Shown here: piece by piece, positions 43,779 to 53,208 of the stretch
Layout of the letters: every line of letters starts with the position of its first letter
Position numbering within the stretch: the stretch's first letter is position 1
Assembly (NCBI RefSeq): GCF_014845115.1
Contig: NZ_NKUI01000011.1
Location: 1-64,000 of the forward strand
Source of the DNA: Methylorubrum zatmanii
Lineage (GTDB): Bacteria; Pseudomonadota; Alphaproteobacteria; Rhizobiales; Beijerinckiaceae
DNA length: 64,000 nt
Direction: 5' to 3'
The notes under the pieces: model-generated
The model's database searches: none
The model's input: only the letters and a program-made list of their open reading frames with translations
What the model was told of the DNA's origin: nothing
Program-made: the position numbers and the translations under genes

Positions 43779-44453
43779 ATGACCGATCCCGATCTCCTCG
43801 CCGGCAAAACCCACGCCGTGTTCGACGCCTACGGCACCCTGTTCGACGTGCACTCGGCGGTCGCGCGCCATGCAGACAGGCTCGGGGCGCAGGCGGACAG
43901 CCTGTCCGAGCTGTGGCGCACCAAGCAGCTCGAATATTCCTGGGTCCACGGCCTGATGGGCCGTTATGTCGGCTTCTGGGAGCTGACCGAGCGCGCCCTC
44001 GACTTCGCCCTGGCCAAGCATCCCGACATCGACCGGTCGCACCGGGAAAGCCTGCTCGACGCCTATCGCGCCCTCGACGCCTACGGTGAGGTGCCGGGCG
44101 TGCTGGAGCGGCTGCGGAAACGCGGCGTGAAGACCGCGCTCTTCTCCAACGGCAATGCCGCGATGCTGGAGCGGGCGGTGACCTCCGCCGACCTCGCGGA
44201 TCGCCTCGATGCGGTGCTCTCGGTCGATCCCGTCCAGACCTTCAAGACCGCGCCGGCCGCCTACCGGCTGGTCCTCGACCGTCTCGGCGTGGCGCGGCCG
44301 GAGGTGCTGTTCTTCTCCTCCAACCGCTGGGACATCGCGGGCGCGACCGCCTTCGGCTTCGATGCCGTGTGGGTGAACCGCAAGGGCCAGCCCGACGAGT
44401 ACCCGGACCTCGCGCCCCGCGCGGTGGTGACGTCTCTCGATGCGGTGAGCTGA
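43779..44453 (+). CDS. Haloacid dehalogenase type II (L-2-haloacid dehalogenase)
   Basis: HAD-fold hydrolase of 224 residues that should convert (S)-2-haloalkanoates to (R)-2-hydroxyacids. The known active-site set is present: nucleophile Asp in VFDAYGTLFD, halide-pocket Arg in ELWRTKQLEYSW, Ser/Asn in LFSNGN, Lys and Tyr in FKTAPAAY, and SSNRWDIAGA with the final Asn/Asp. This separates it from generic HAD phosphatases. It is cytoplasmic and follows murJ closely. Physiological substrates may be haloacetates, or the enzyme may have a housekeeping role; no haloacid transporter is encoded nearby. Confidence 0.9.
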   Translation: MTDPDLLAGKTHAVFDAYGTLFDVHSAVARHADRLGAQADSLSELWRTKQLEYSWVHGLMGRYVGFWELTERALDFALAKHPDIDRSHRESLLDAYRALDAYGEVPGVLERLRKRGVKTALFSNGNAAMLERAVTSADLADRLDAVLSVDPVQTFKTAPAAYRLVLDRLGVARPEVLFFSSNRWDIAGATAFGFDAVWVNRKGQPDEYPDLAPRAVVTSLDAVS

Positions 44454-44550
44454 ACCTCCGGCAACCGACCGTTCGCCAATCCTTAAGCTTGATCGGCCTA
44501 GGTTCGGCTCACGTGCCTGAAACCTGGGTCGTCCAAAGGAATCGGTTCCC

Positions 44551-44904
44551 GTGCCCGCCTCGTCCTTCTCCGTCGTCGCCCGCAAGGGCGTCTGCGCGGT
44601 GCTCGTCGGCGCCGCTCTTCTCTCCGCCGCGCCGGCCTCCGCCCGTGACGGCCGCAACGGCGCCCTGATCGGCGGCGCCGCCGCAGGCGTCATCGGCGGC
44701 CTCGCCGTCGGCGCGCTCCTGAACGGCGCCGCTCCGCCGCCGCCCCCTCCCCCGCGTCCGCGCCCGGTCTATGTCGAAGAGGAGCCGGTCTATGTCGCGC
44801 CTCCGCCGCCGCGCCGCCGCGGGCCGATCTGCCATTACGAGCGCCGCAAGGTCTGGCTCGACGATGTCGAGTTCACCTACCGCAACGTCGAGGTCTGCGA
44901 GTAA
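44551..44904 (+). CDS. Hypothetical secreted Gly/Pro-rich protein
   Basis: A 117-residue protein starting at GTG 44551, with a signal peptide (cut near ASARD). A Gly-zipper-like hydrophobic segment follows (ALIGGAAAGVIGGLAVGALL). Then come a polyproline run and a VYVEEEPVYVAPPPP repeat, and a C-terminal domain with two Cys (PICHYERRKVWLDDVEFTYRNVEVCE) likely to form a disulfide. Similar short envelope proteins are common in Methylobacterium relatives. It may sit in or at the outer membrane. Function is unknown. Confidence 0.7.
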   Translation: MPASSFSVVARKGVCAVLVGAALLSAAPASARDGRNGALIGGAAAGVIGGLAVGALLNGAAPPPPPPPRPRPVYVEEEPVYVAPPPPRRRGPICHYERRKVWLDDVEFTYRNVEVCE

Positions 44905-44946
44905 GTCGCCGCATTGCGTGGCGTGTGAGATTGCAAGGCGTCCGTC

Positions 44947-46716
44947 TCAGGCGGGCGCCTTTTTCGTCAGGATCCAGTCCTCGACCACGATGGCATCGAG
45001 CCCGGTGGTATAGAACATCAGGATCGCGTCCTCCGCCGTGTGGAGGATCGGCTTGCCCATCACGTTGAAGCTGGTGTTGAGCAGGATCGGCACGCCGGTC
45101 AGTTCCGCGAAGGCTTCGATCAGCGCCGTATAGGCCGGATTGCGGGCGCGGGTGACGCTCTGCAGCCGCCCGGTGCCGTCGGCATGGACCACGGCCGGCA
45201 CCCTGTCCCGCACGCTTTCGCGCCAGACCAGGGTGCGCTCCATATACGGGCTGTCGGCATAATCCTCGAACCAATCGGGGCCGGCTTCCGCCAGGATCGA
45301 GGGGGCGAAGGGGCGGAACGCCTCGCGGTACTTCACCTTGGCGTTGAGCGAGGCCTTGGCATCGGCCGGGCGCGGATCGGCGAGGATCGAGCGGTTGCCG
45401 AGCGATCTCGGGCCGAACTCCGCCCTGCCCTGGACCCAGCCGACGAGGCCGCCCTCGGCGAGGATCCGCGCGGCTTCCCGGGTCACGCCCGCATGGCCGA
45501 GGCGGCGGGCGCGGGGCTCCCACTCGGCCATCCGCTCCAGCGGCTCGGTGGAGACGCTGGAGCCGAGATAGGGGGTGAGCGGGCGTGCCTCCGGCTTCGG
45601 GCCGGTCCAGGCGGGATCGTCCTCGGCCAGCGCCAGCCAAGCCGCGCCGATGGCGTTGCCGTCGTCGGCGGGGGCGGAGGGCACGTGCAGGCGCGTGAAG
45701 CCGGAGCGGCCGAGCACCCGCCCGTTATAGGACGAGTTCAGCCCGCAGCCGCCGGCGATCACGAGGTTGTCCGACGGCGCCAGCCGCCACGCCTCGGCCA
45801 CCAGGATGTCCATCAATTCCGAAAAGATGTCCTGGCCGCAGCGGGCGAGATCGGCCCAGCCCTGCTCGCCGAGATCCGCCGGGCGCCGGGCCAGGATCTC
45901 CGTAGCGACCGCCTGCACGGTGGCTTCGTCGGCGAATTTCAGGCGCCCGTCCTCGACCGAGAACAGGCGGCGCAGCAGGGCCATCAGGGCGGGGTCGGTC
46001 CGGCCATAGGGCGCGAGCCCCATGATCTTCCATTCCTCGCCCTTGATCTGGTCGAAGCCGGCGAGATCCGTCACCAGCCCGTAGAGGAAGCCGACCGAGC
46101 CACGCCCGCGATGGCGGCGCACCTCCTCGATCCGGCCCTCCTTCAGGCGATAGATCGCCGCCGCGCCGGTCTCGCCCATGCCGTCGACGATCAGCGCGGT
46201 CGCCTCCTCGAACGGGCTGCCCCACAGGGCATAGGCCGCGTGGGCGAGGTGGTGGGCATAGCGCCGCCGGCCGGCGATGCTCGCCCGGGGCCGCCCGCCG
46301 AAGCCTCTTGTCTCGTTGTCGAGCGCGAGGATCGTGCCGTTGCCGGCCCGCGCCTGCATGGCATGGAGGTCGGCGATGAAGACCCGCTCGGCCCGTTCCG
46401 GCACGAAGGAGCGGTTGAGGGTGGAGGGGTGGGCCGCCAGCGCCGGCAGGTCGAAGGCCCCGGAGGCCGCCTGCCCCTTCAGGAAGTCCGAGAATTGCTC
46501 GCCCCAGGAGGAGCTGACGACGAGCTCCGCGCCCTCCGGCACATGGCGCCGCAGCAGACCCGCCATGCGGGTGCCGGGATCGGGCTCGCAATTCGGCGCG
46601 CGCTTGTATTGCAGGTAGCGCTCGGCCGCCTCGGCGAAGAGCACGGTGCCGTCCGGCCCGACGAGGGCGAGCGCCGGATCGTGGAAGGTCGTGGCGAGGC
46701 CGAGATAGTACCGCAT
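44947..46716 (-). CDS. NodU/CmcH-family carbamoyltransferase
   Basis: A 589-residue enzyme that should transfer a carbamoyl group from carbamoyl phosphate via carbamoyl-adenylate to a hydroxyl. The N-terminal Kae1-like domain shows LGLATTFHDPALALV, the HHLAHA metal motif (RYAHHLAHAAYALWGSP), IVDGMGETGAAAIY and GFLYGLVTDLAGF. GGCGLNSSYNG is the nucleotide site. The C-terminal YrdC-like half has GWVQGRAEFGPRSLGNRSILADPR, KYREAFRPFAPS and LLNTSFNVMGKPI. Relatives act on Nod factors, cephamycin or aminoglycosides, and on unknown glycans. No biosynthetic cluster surrounds it, so the acceptor is unknown. Confidence 0.93.
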   Translation of the reverse strand: MRYYLGLATTFHDPALALVGPDGTVLFAEAAERYLQYKRAPNCEPDPGTRMAGLLRRHVPEGAELVVSSSWGEQFSDFLKGQAASGAFDLPALAAHPSTLNRSFVPERAERVFIADLHAMQARAGNGTILALDNETRGFGGRPRASIAGRRRYAHHLAHAAYALWGSPFEEATALIVDGMGETGAAAIYRLKEGRIEEVRRHRGRGSVGFLYGLVTDLAGFDQIKGEEWKIMGLAPYGRTDPALMALLRRLFSVEDGRLKFADEATVQAVATEILARRPADLGEQGWADLARCGQDIFSELMDILVAEAWRLAPSDNLVIAGGCGLNSSYNGRVLGRSGFTRLHVPSAPADDGNAIGAAWLALAEDDPAWTGPKPEARPLTPYLGSSVSTEPLERMAEWEPRARRLGHAGVTREAARILAEGGLVGWVQGRAEFGPRSLGNRSILADPRPADAKASLNAKVKYREAFRPFAPSILAEAGPDWFEDYADSPYMERTLVWRESVRDRVPAVVHADGTGRLQSVTRARNPAYTALIEAFAELTGVPILLNTSFNVMGKPILHTAEDAILMFYTTGLDAIVVEDWILTKKAPA

Positions 46717-46799
46717 GAAGCCGGGCTACACGCCGGGGGCGGATGCGACAACCGGCTTGAGCCCGGGCGGAGAACCGCGTTGCGGCGCTCTCCCGCCCC

Positions 46800-47540
46800 A
46801 TGCCACACCGGCTTCCGATGACGGACGCACCGGCCTTCCCCGCCACCCCTCCCCTCGCCCTCGTGATCTTCGACTGCGACGGCGTGCTGATCGACAGCGA
46901 GCCGATCAGCCTCGCGACCCTGACGCGCGGCCTCAACGAAATCGGCCTCGCCATCGACCTCGAGGCCGTCCGCGCGCGCTTCGCCGGCACCTCCATGACC
47001 TCGATCATGGAGCGCGTCGCCCGCGAGGACGGCATCGAGGCCCCGGCGGGCTTCGTCGAGCGGGTGAAGGCGCAGACGCTCGACGCCTTCGCGGCCGAGC
47101 TGAAGGCCATGGCCGGCATCGCCGAGGCGCTGGGGCTCCTGCACCTGCCATTCTGCGTGGCGTCGAGCAGCGATCCGGTCCGGCTGCGCCATTCCCTCGG
47201 GCTCACCGGGCTGCTGCCGCTGTTCCAGGGCCACGTCTTCTCCTCCGCACAGGTGGCACGGGGAAAGCCGTTCCCCGATCTCTTCCTGTTCGCGGCGGAG
47301 CGGATGGGAACGGCGCCCGAGCAGTGCCTGGTGATCGAGGACAGCGTGCCGGGGGTGGAGGCGGCCCGGGCGGCCGGGATGCGGGTCGTCGGCTTCACCG
47401 GCGGCGGCCATTGGGGCCACGACCGGTCCGGGCGGGATCTCCGCGCGGCCGGCGCCGCGACGGTCTTCTCCGCCCATGCGGAGCTCGGGCGGATTGTCGC
47501 AGAGAGCGGACTCCCTCGGAGCGCGGCATCCCCGATCTGA
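46800..47540 (+). CDS. HAD-superfamily phosphatase / beta-phosphoglucomutase-like
   Basis: A 246-residue HAD hydrolase. The first motif is [14 protein letters not shown] (nucleophile and acid/base Asp), then a cap helix region with [11 protein letters not shown]. The second motif is [10 protein letters not shown], the Lys is in [16 protein letters not shown], and the final acidic motif is [18 protein letters not shown]. The [10 protein letters not shown] start and GKPxPD place it with phosphoglycolate/phosphosugar phosphatases and YieH-like enzymes. ATG 46800 is used here; ATG 46818 is equally possible and neither has a clear ribosome-binding site. It is divergent from the carbamoyltransferase; a shared pathway is possible but unproven. 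Confidence 0.85.
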   Translation: MPHRLPMTDAPAFPATPPLALVIFDCDGVLIDSEPISLATLTRGLNEIGLAIDLEAVRARFAGTSMTSIMERVAREDGIEAPAGFVERVKAQTLDAFAAELKAMAGIAEALGLLHLPFCVASSSDPVRLRHSLGLTGLLPLFQGHVFSSAQVARGKPFPDLFLFAAERMGTAPEQCLVIEDSVPGVEAARAAGMRVVGFTGGGHWGHDRSGRDLRAAGAATVFSAHAELGRIVAESGLPRSAASPI

Positions 47541-48052
47541 GATCCTCGGCCGGGCGGTCCTCCGCTTCGTCCGAGCCGAGCCCGCGAAGCGGGCGAAGCC
47601 GGCCGCGAGACGGCGCGTTGTTGGTGGGTGAAATCCGTGAAGGACGCCAAGCTCTTGCGGCGGAAGACGAGACTCGCCGGGGTTGCCGCTTAACCCGGCG
47701 CGATCTTTCTCAGTCAAGCCGATCTTCGAAAGAACATTCCGTTGACGAAAGCGGGTCGCCTGCTCATCTTAATGGAGTGCGAACGTCTTCGCGCCGCGGT
47801 GATTTGTAGTGGCACGCTTGCGCCGCGTTATCAAACGCTAATGCATCACGGCGCACTTGCGCCGTGGTCCTCGCGACAGAGGAGGACTTGCCTTGGTTGG
47901 TCTTTTTCTTTGGAAGATTTCGAAAGGGCCCGGCGCCCTTTTCGGTCGGGTGGAGGGGTGTTGTCGGCAAGCAGTCACATCCGTGGGCTAGGAGCGCCCG
48001 CGAACGCCTTGCCGATCACCGGCCGACGATGGCCGCAGGAGTTCACCCGATC
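47541..48052. other. Structured intergenic region
   Basis: These 512 bases contain no convincing gene. The AT content is locally higher at about 47700-47930, and several strong hairpins occur (see the candidate ncRNA). The final 100 bases form the leader of the 82-residue gene, with AGGAG at 48037-48041. Confidence 0.5.
47777..47942 (+). ncRNA. Candidate structured small RNA or leader
   Basis: A possible promoter (TTGACG at 47742-47747, 17 bases, CATCTT at 47765-47770) precedes a stretch with unusual folding potential. CGAACGTCTTC at 47780-47790 can pair with GAAGATTTCG at 47913-47922 to close the domain. Inside it, CACGGCGC/GCGCCGTG (47847-47866) is a perfect 8-bp hairpin and GTCCTC/GAGGAC (47867-47887) another. 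AAAGGGC/GCCCTTT plus TTC at 47923-47943 resembles a terminator. The closed-stem layout could be a 6S-like RNA, another sRNA, or a long 5' leader of the downstream gene. No family is assigned. Confidence 0.3.
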
Positions 48053-48301
48053 ATGACCCGTGTCCAGACCGCCTTCGACGATCACGCGCGCAGCCTCTTC
48101 GCCAGCAACGAGCCGCCGGCCCGCGTCATTGAGGTTGGCGAGATCACTGCCGGCATCGCTGTGCCCGAGCACGGCGGTGTCCGCTTCTTCTCCTCCGAGC
48201 GCCGCTTCGATGGCCTCGACGGCACCCTGTTCCGCAACGTGGAGCAGGCCGCCCGTGCGGCGCGGGAAAAAAATCGTCAGCCGCGCCTGCGTGCGGTGTG
48301 A
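48053..48301 (+). CDS. Hypothetical 82-residue protein
   Basis: A small cytoplasmic protein starting at ATG 48053, with AGGAG 12 bases upstream. The sequence is mixed and non-repetitive (MTRVQTAFDDHARSLFAS, then PEHGGVRFFSSERRFDGLDG) and ends with a basic Ala/Arg/Lys stretch. There is no signal peptide or membrane segment. A textbook terminator 32 bases after the stop supports an expressed unit. I do not recognise a family with known function. Confidence 0.65.
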   Translation: MTRVQTAFDDHARSLFASNEPPARVIEVGEITAGIAVPEHGGVRFFSSERRFDGLDGTLFRNVEQAARAAREKNRQPRLRAV

Positions 48302-48332
48302 TGGCGCGCTGAAGCAGGCGCCGATCCGTTCG

Positions 48333-48366
48333 GCCGGCGACTCCGAAAGGAGCCGCCGGCTTTTTA
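48333..48366 (+). terminator. Rho-independent terminator
   Basis: GCCGGCG-A-CTCC and GGAG-C-CGCCGGC (one mismatch) enclose a GAAA tetraloop and are followed by TTTTTAT. It ends the transcript of the 82-residue protein. Confidence 0.9.
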
Positions 48367-48448
48367 TCGGTGCCGTCTCCGAAGCCTGCTCGATGGAGGA
48401 GCAGCGCCAGAGGCAGGCCCGCCGGACGGATGCTGGCCGAAGCCGCCG

Positions 48449-49171
48449 CTACTTGCATTCCTCGCGGGCGCGCTTGAGCGCCTCGGCGAAGCCGCCGAGG
48501 GCGTAATCGTCCTGGGTCGGGTTGCCGCGCTGGGACGTGGTGCGGACCGTCACGGATTGCGCCCGGCTCATCTCGGTCACGATGCGCGGCTCGTCGCCCT
48601 GGTTCTGGATCCAGGCGTTCTCGTCCTTCACCACGAGGCCGTAGCGGGTGCTGCCAACGGTCAGATAGGGATCGCTCGGGGCGGCGCCGGCGCCGGGCTT
48701 CGCCTGGGCCGCCGCAGGCTTCGGCTTGAAGCCGAGCATCACCGCGATCTCGCCCTGTCCGCCGCCCTTGGGAAAGGTGACGAACAGGTAGCCGGTGTCG
48801 CGGGCGAGGGTCTTGGGGCTGCGCGCCGCCGGCTGGGCGATGACGTAGCAGAGTTTGTCCCGCGCCTGGGCGCCGTTGGTGAAGACGTTCCAGTCGCCGA
48901 ACACGGCGAGCGGCACCGCCTGCTGCATGCCGGGCGGCAAGGACGAACTCTTGGCCGAGCTCTTTGACCCGCGCCGGCCACGCGCCTTCCGGCCAGCCCC
49001 CTTATCCGCCTGGGCGACGACCGTCTCGCCGCCCTGCACGGCGTCCTGGGCAAAGGCCCGCCCGGACGGGCCGGGCACGGCAGAAGCGCCTGCCGCGATC
49101 AGGACGATGGCCGCGAGGAGGCGGCCGGAATGGGAGGTCGGGCGAAGGATCGGGAGGCGTGGACGCTGCAT
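48449..49171 (-). CDS. Invasion-associated locus B (IalB)-family secreted protein
   Basis: A 240-residue exported protein with a signal peptide (LAAIVLIAAGASAVPG, cut near AFAQ). A basic Lys/Arg/Ser-rich linker (about residues 57-80) leads to the IalB-like domain: VFGDWNVFTNGAQARDKLCYVIAQP, then GYLFVTFPKG and AWIQNQGDEPRIVTEM, with a C-terminal Cys in REECK likely paired with the Cys in LCYV. An Ala/Pro/Lys insertion lies at about residue 152. In Bartonella IalB affects erythrocyte invasion; in free-living Alphaproteobacteria these proteins are envelope factors of unknown role. Confidence 0.85.
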   Translation of the reverse strand: MQRPRLPILRPTSHSGRLLAAIVLIAAGASAVPGPSGRAFAQDAVQGGETVVAQADKGAGRKARGRRGSKSSAKSSSLPPGMQQAVPLAVFGDWNVFTNGAQARDKLCYVIAQPAARSPKTLARDTGYLFVTFPKGGGQGEIAVMLGFKPKPAAAQAKPGAGAAPSDPYLTVGSTRYGLVVKDENAWIQNQGDEPRIVTEMSRAQSVTVRTTSQRGNPTQDDYALGGFAEALKRAREECK

Positions 49172-49428
49172 CTCAACTCGGGTGTACGGACGGCCGGGAC
49201 GATCCGGCCGTCTTCGCGCGCGCCAAGGATGACCGGCGCAAGCGGAACAGGAAAGCCCCGGCCGGTGTCGTTAACCGAAAACGGCAATGCGCCGCACCGT
49301 TCGGCGATCCTGCCTTGCGTCGGAACTGGAGCCCGACCGAGCCCGCGGGAACGCTCGATCCGACGGGCTCACACGGCGTGCGCTGGATGGCTACGCGGTC
49401 GCCTCGCAACGATGCGGGAGAGGTCGTC

Positions 49429-49728
49429 TCAGGCCGCGCGGATCTCGGCGGCCAACGAGGCGGAGGCGAGGGCCGCCGCAGGCAGGTCGATGGCAGGCAT
49501 GCGGATCTCGACCGCCGCCGGAGCCGTGCCGGGGGCCGGCTCCACCGGCTGCGGCTTCGCCGGCTTCACCGGATCGTTGTAGGGCGTGTTGTAGGCCTTC
49601 CGGATCGAGGACCAGAACGCGTCGCGCTGCGCCGGCGTCAGCCGGGCGAGACGGGCATTGATGGCCGCCGTCGCTTCAGCCGCCAGAACAGGCGTTTCCT
49701 CGACGGTGATCCAACTCTCAACGTTCAT
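49429..49728 (-). CDS. Hypothetical 99-residue protein
   Basis: A small soluble protein starting at ATG 49728 (a GTG at 49737 adds three residues). The first half is helical and Ala-rich (AAEATAAINARLARLTPAQR, then FWSSIRKAYNTPYNDP). The second half is a Pro/Ala-rich tail (KPAKPQPVEPAPG, then DLPAAALASASL). There is no signal peptide. It sits alone between the IalB-like gene and argH on the same strand. Function is unknown. Confidence 0.55.
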   Translation of the reverse strand: MNVESWITVEETPVLAAEATAAINARLARLTPAQRDAFWSSIRKAYNTPYNDPVKPAKPQPVEPAPGTAPAAVEIRMPAIDLPAAALASASLAAEIRAA

Positions 49729-49825
49729 CGACGGCACTCCGCAGGTTCGGGCAGTCGGATAGCTAAGCTCAGTTAGCTGAATCCTGAACGCGGCATTTTC
49801 CGTGCCCGTTCCCGCAGGGCTCTCC

Positions 49826-51217
49826 CTACTTCTCCACAGGGCCGAGCTTTTCCAGCCAAGCCTGTGCCTGCCGGCGCACGTTGTCCGGTGCGGTACCGCC
49901 GTAGCTGGTGCGGCTCGCCACCGAGTTCTCGACGCCGAGAACCGCGAACACGGCCTCGGTGATGCCGGGCTCGATCGCCTGCATCGCCTCGAGCGACAGC
50001 TCTTCGAGGCCGATGCCGCGCTCGGCCGCTGCGGCCACGACCCGCCCGGTGACGTGGTGCGCCTGTCGGAACGGCATGTTCAGCTCGCGCACCAGCCAAT
50101 CCGCCAGATCGGTGGCGGTGGCGTAGCCGGAGCCCGCCGCGCGCTTCAGCGTCTCGGCCACCGGCTCCAGGTCGCGCACCATGCCGGCCATGGCGGCGAG
50201 GCAGAGGGAGAGCGATTGCAGCGCGTCGAAGGTGCCTTCCTTGTCCTCCTGCATGTCCTTCGAATAGGCGAGCGGCAGGCCTTTCATGACGATGAGCAGG
50301 CCGGTCAGCGCCCCGACGATGCGTCCGGCCTTGGCGCGCACCAGTTCGGCGGCGTCGGGATTGCGCTTCTGCGGCATGATCGACGAGCCGGTGGTGAAGC
50401 GATCCGAGAGCTTCACGAAGCCGAACTGCGCCGAGGTCCACACCACCAGCTCCTCGGCGAAGCGCGAGAGATGGACGGCGCAGATCGAGGCGGCGGCGAG
50501 CGATTCGAGGGCGAAGTCTCGGTCGGCGACGGAATCGAGCGAATTCGCCGTCGGCCGGTCGAAACCGAGCGCCGCTGCGGTGGCGTGCCGGTCGATGGGG
50601 AAGGAGGTGCCGGCCAAGGCCGCCGCGCCGAGGGGGCATTCGTTGAGGCGCGCGCGGGCATCGCGGAACCGGCCGCGGTCGCGGGCCAGCATCTCGACAT
50701 AGGCGAGGCAATGATGGCCGAAGGTGACGGGCTGGGCCGATTGCAGGTGGGTGAAGCCCGGCATCACCGTGGCGGCGTGCTGCACGGCCGTCTCGGCCAG
50801 GGCCCGCTGCAGGTCGGCGACCTGCGCGTCGAGGGCGTCGAGGGTGTCGCGCACCCACAGCCGCATGTCGGTGGCGACCTGATCGTTGCGCGAGCGGGCG
50901 GTGTGCAGCCGCCCGGCGGCAGGGCCGACGATCTCGGTCAGGCGGCTCTCCACCGCCATGTGGATGTCCTCCAGCTCGCGCCGGAAGACGAATTCGCCGC
51001 GCGCGATCTCGGCCTCGACGGACTTGAGCCCGGCTTGAATCGCGGCCACATCCTCGGCCGGCAGGATGCCCTGCGCGCCCAGCATCGCGACATGCGCCAG
51101 CGAGCCGCGAATGTCCTGGGACGCCAGTCGCCTGTCGAACCCGATGGAGGCGTTGATCTCCTCCATGATCTCCGCCGGCCCGCTCGCGAAGCGGCCGCCC
51201 CACATCCGGTTGCTCAT
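49826..51217 (-). CDS. argH: Argininosuccinate lyase
   Basis: Splits argininosuccinate into arginine and fumarate, the last step of arginine synthesis. It is 463 residues and starts at ATG 51217 ([18 protein letters not shown]). Conserved blocks are [33 protein letters not shown] and the fumarase-superfamily signature [12 protein letters not shown], whose flexible loop carries the catalytic Ser. The C-terminus [14 protein letters not shown] is typical. It is divergent from a TlpA-type thioredoxin gene, a gene order conserved in Rhizobiales. Confidence 0.97.
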   Translation of the reverse strand: MSNRMWGGRFASGPAEIMEEINASIGFDRRLASQDIRGSLAHVAMLGAQGILPAEDVAAIQAGLKSVEAEIARGEFVFRRELEDIHMAVESRLTEIVGPAAGRLHTARSRNDQVATDMRLWVRDTLDALDAQVADLQRALAETAVQHAATVMPGFTHLQSAQPVTFGHHCLAYVEMLARDRGRFRDARARLNECPLGAAALAGTSFPIDRHATAAALGFDRPTANSLDSVADRDFALESLAAASICAVHLSRFAEELVVWTSAQFGFVKLSDRFTTGSSIMPQKRNPDAAELVRAKAGRIVGALTGLLIVMKGLPLAYSKDMQEDKEGTFDALQSLSLCLAAMAGMVRDLEPVAETLKRAAGSGYATATDLADWLVRELNMPFRQAHHVTGRVVAAAAERGIGLEELSLEAMQAIEPGITEAVFAVLGVENSVASRTSYGGTAPDNVRRQAQAWLEKLGPVEK

Positions 51218-51256
51218 GGCTGATTCCACCTTCCGCCCGCGAAACGAGGCTCGACC

Positions 51257-51898
51257 GTGAAGGCGACCCCGAAAACCATCGCCGCCTGCGGCGCCCTCGC
51301 CGCCATCCTCGTCGGCGGCCTCGCCCTATACGGGACGGGTCCGAACCTCGGCAACCTCGTCGCCTCCGGTCCCTGCGCCGAGGCCGCTCCCGTGGCGGCT
51401 CGCCTCGCGCCCCTGGCCCACGGCGATGTCGCCGCTTTCGACGCGTCGGCGGCCCCGCGCCCGGCCCCGGCGGTCACCTTCCGGGGGCCGGACGGGGCGT
51501 CCACCGATCTCGCGGCCATGGGCGGCAAACTGCTGCTGGTGAATCTGTGGGCGACGTGGTGCGCCCCCTGCAAGGCCGAGATGCCGGCCCTCGACCGGCT
51601 GCAGGCGGAACTCGGCGGCGAGGGCTTCCGGGTGGTGGCGATCAATGTCGAGACCCGCAATCTCGACAAGCCGCCGGCCTGGTTCAAGGCCAACGGCATC
51701 GCGCATCTGGCCTATTACGGCGATCCGGAGGGCAAGGTGCTGCCGGCCGTCCAATCCGCGGTCGGCTCCACCGGATTGCCCACCACGATGCTGATCGACG
51801 GCAAGGGCTGCACCCTGGGCGTGATGAAGGGGCCGGCCGAGTGGTCGAGCGAGGACGGCAAGACGCTGATTCGCGCCGCTCTGAGCAACGGCGCCTGA
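51257..51898 (+). CDS. tlpA: TlpA-type membrane-anchored thiol:disulfide oxidoreductase
   Basis: A 213-residue protein starting at GTG 51257. One N-terminal membrane anchor ([20 protein letters not shown]) places the thioredoxin domain in the periplasm. The redox motif is [19 protein letters not shown], with the cis-Pro loop in [14 protein letters not shown]. TlpA of Bradyrhizobium reduces ScoI and CoxB for cytochrome oxidase copper-centre assembly; the same role is inferred from family and from conserved position opposite argH. The spacer of 39 bases to argH must hold both start regions. Confidence 0.9.
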   Translation: MKATPKTIAACGALAAILVGGLALYGTGPNLGNLVASGPCAEAAPVAARLAPLAHGDVAAFDASAAPRPAPAVTFRGPDGASTDLAAMGGKLLLVNLWATWCAPCKAEMPALDRLQAELGGEGFRVVAINVETRNLDKPPAWFKANGIAHLAYYGDPEGKVLPAVQSAVGSTGLPTTMLIDGKGCTLGVMKGPAEWSSEDGKTLIRAALSNGA

Positions 51899-51950
51899 CC
51901 CTGCGGGGTCGGCTTGCATCCGTGAAGCCGGCGGGGCAGTCGGTTGGCCC

Positions 51951-53138
51951 ATGGATGCCTCGCCCCGTCCCGTCCTGCGACGCCCGCTCTCGGCGTTCCG
52001 CGGCCTGATCGCCAGCGAATCCGCCGGCGGCCTCGTGCTGATGGCGGCGGCCGCCGCCGCGCTCGCGGTGGCGAACTCGCCGCTGGCCGAGGCCTATGAC
52101 CACCTGCTCCACATTCCCATCGGGCCGATGAGCCTGCTGCATTGGGTCAATGACGGCCTGATGGTGGTGTTCTTCTTGCTGGTCGGCCTCGAGATCAAGC
52201 GCGAGGCCCTCGACGGGCAGTTGCGGACATGGCCGGCGCGGGTGCTGCCCGGCCTTGCCGCCGGAGCCGGCATGGCCCTGCCGGCCCTGGTCTATCTCGC
52301 CTTCAATGCCGGGCAGGTCACCGCGAGAGGCTGGGCGATCCCCACCGCCACCGACATCGCCTTCGCCCTCGGCGTTCTGGCCCTTCTCGGCCCGCGGGTG
52401 CCGGTCTCGCTCAAGATCTTCCTCTCGGCGGTGGCCATCGTCGACGATCTCGGCGCGGTGGTCGTGATCGCGCTGTTCTATGCCGGGCAGATCGACGCGG
52501 TGATGCTCGGCTCCGCCGCCGGCCTGCTCGCCCTGCTCTTCGCCCTCAACCGCCTCGGCGTGCGGGCGCTGATGCCGTATCTTCTGGCCGGGCTCGTCCT
52601 CTGGTTTGTCGTGCTGCGCTCCGGCATCCACGCCACCGTGGCCGGTGTGCTGCTCGCCCTGTTCGTGCCGATCCGTCCGAGCCCGGGCCGACCGGAGGAT
52701 GAAACCTCGCCGCTGCATCGGCTCGAACACGCGCTGCACCCCTGGGTGGCGTTCCTGATCGTGCCGGTCTTCGGCTTCGCCAATGCGGGGGTGACGCTGG
52801 TCGGCCTGCCGCCCTCCGCGCTCGTCGATCCGGTGACCCTCGGCGTGGTGCTCGGCCTGTTCCTCGGCAAGCAGGCCGGCATTTTCCTCAGCGTCCGCCT
52901 CGCCGTCGCCGCCGGTTTCGCCGCGCGGCCGGCGGGGGCGAGCTGGCCCCAGATCTACGGCGTCGCCCTGCTCTGCGGCATCGGCTTCACCATGAGCCTG
53001 TTCATCGGCGCCCTCGCCTTCGCCGACGGGCTGCACGGCACCGAGACCAAGCTCGGCGTTCTCGGCGGTTCGCTGCTCTCGGGACTGTTCGGCGCCGTGC
53101 TGCTCGCGCGCGCGTCGGGCCGGGGGCGGGCGACGTGA
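51951..53138 (+). CDS. nhaA: Na+/H+ antiporter NhaA
   Basis: Electrogenic antiporter of 395 residues with about 12 membrane segments, exporting Na+ or Li+ against protons. Signature residues are in [36 protein letters not shown] (unwound helix IV with Asp) and [17 protein letters not shown], whose Asp pair forms the ion site; [10 protein letters not shown] and GKQAGIF follow. The start ATG is 52 bases after the tlpA stop and may be in the same transcript. A basic C-terminus follows the last helix. Confidence 0.96.
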   Translation: MDASPRPVLRRPLSAFRGLIASESAGGLVLMAAAAAALAVANSPLAEAYDHLLHIPIGPMSLLHWVNDGLMVVFFLLVGLEIKREALDGQLRTWPARVLPGLAAGAGMALPALVYLAFNAGQVTARGWAIPTATDIAFALGVLALLGPRVPVSLKIFLSAVAIVDDLGAVVVIALFYAGQIDAVMLGSAAGLLALLFALNRLGVRALMPYLLAGLVLWFVVLRSGIHATVAGVLLALFVPIRPSPGRPEDETSPLHRLEHALHPWVAFLIVPVFGFANAGVTLVGLPPSALVDPVTLGVVLGLFLGKQAGIFLSVRLAVAAGFAARPAGASWPQIYGVALLCGIGFTMSLFIGALAFADGLHGTETKLGVLGGSLLSGLFGAVLLARASGRGRAT

Positions 53139-53208
53139 CCGGGGCCGCCTTGCCTGGCTTCCGGCTACGGCCTAGTCACGGGGAGCAAGTAGGCGTCGCG
53201 GTGGCGGA

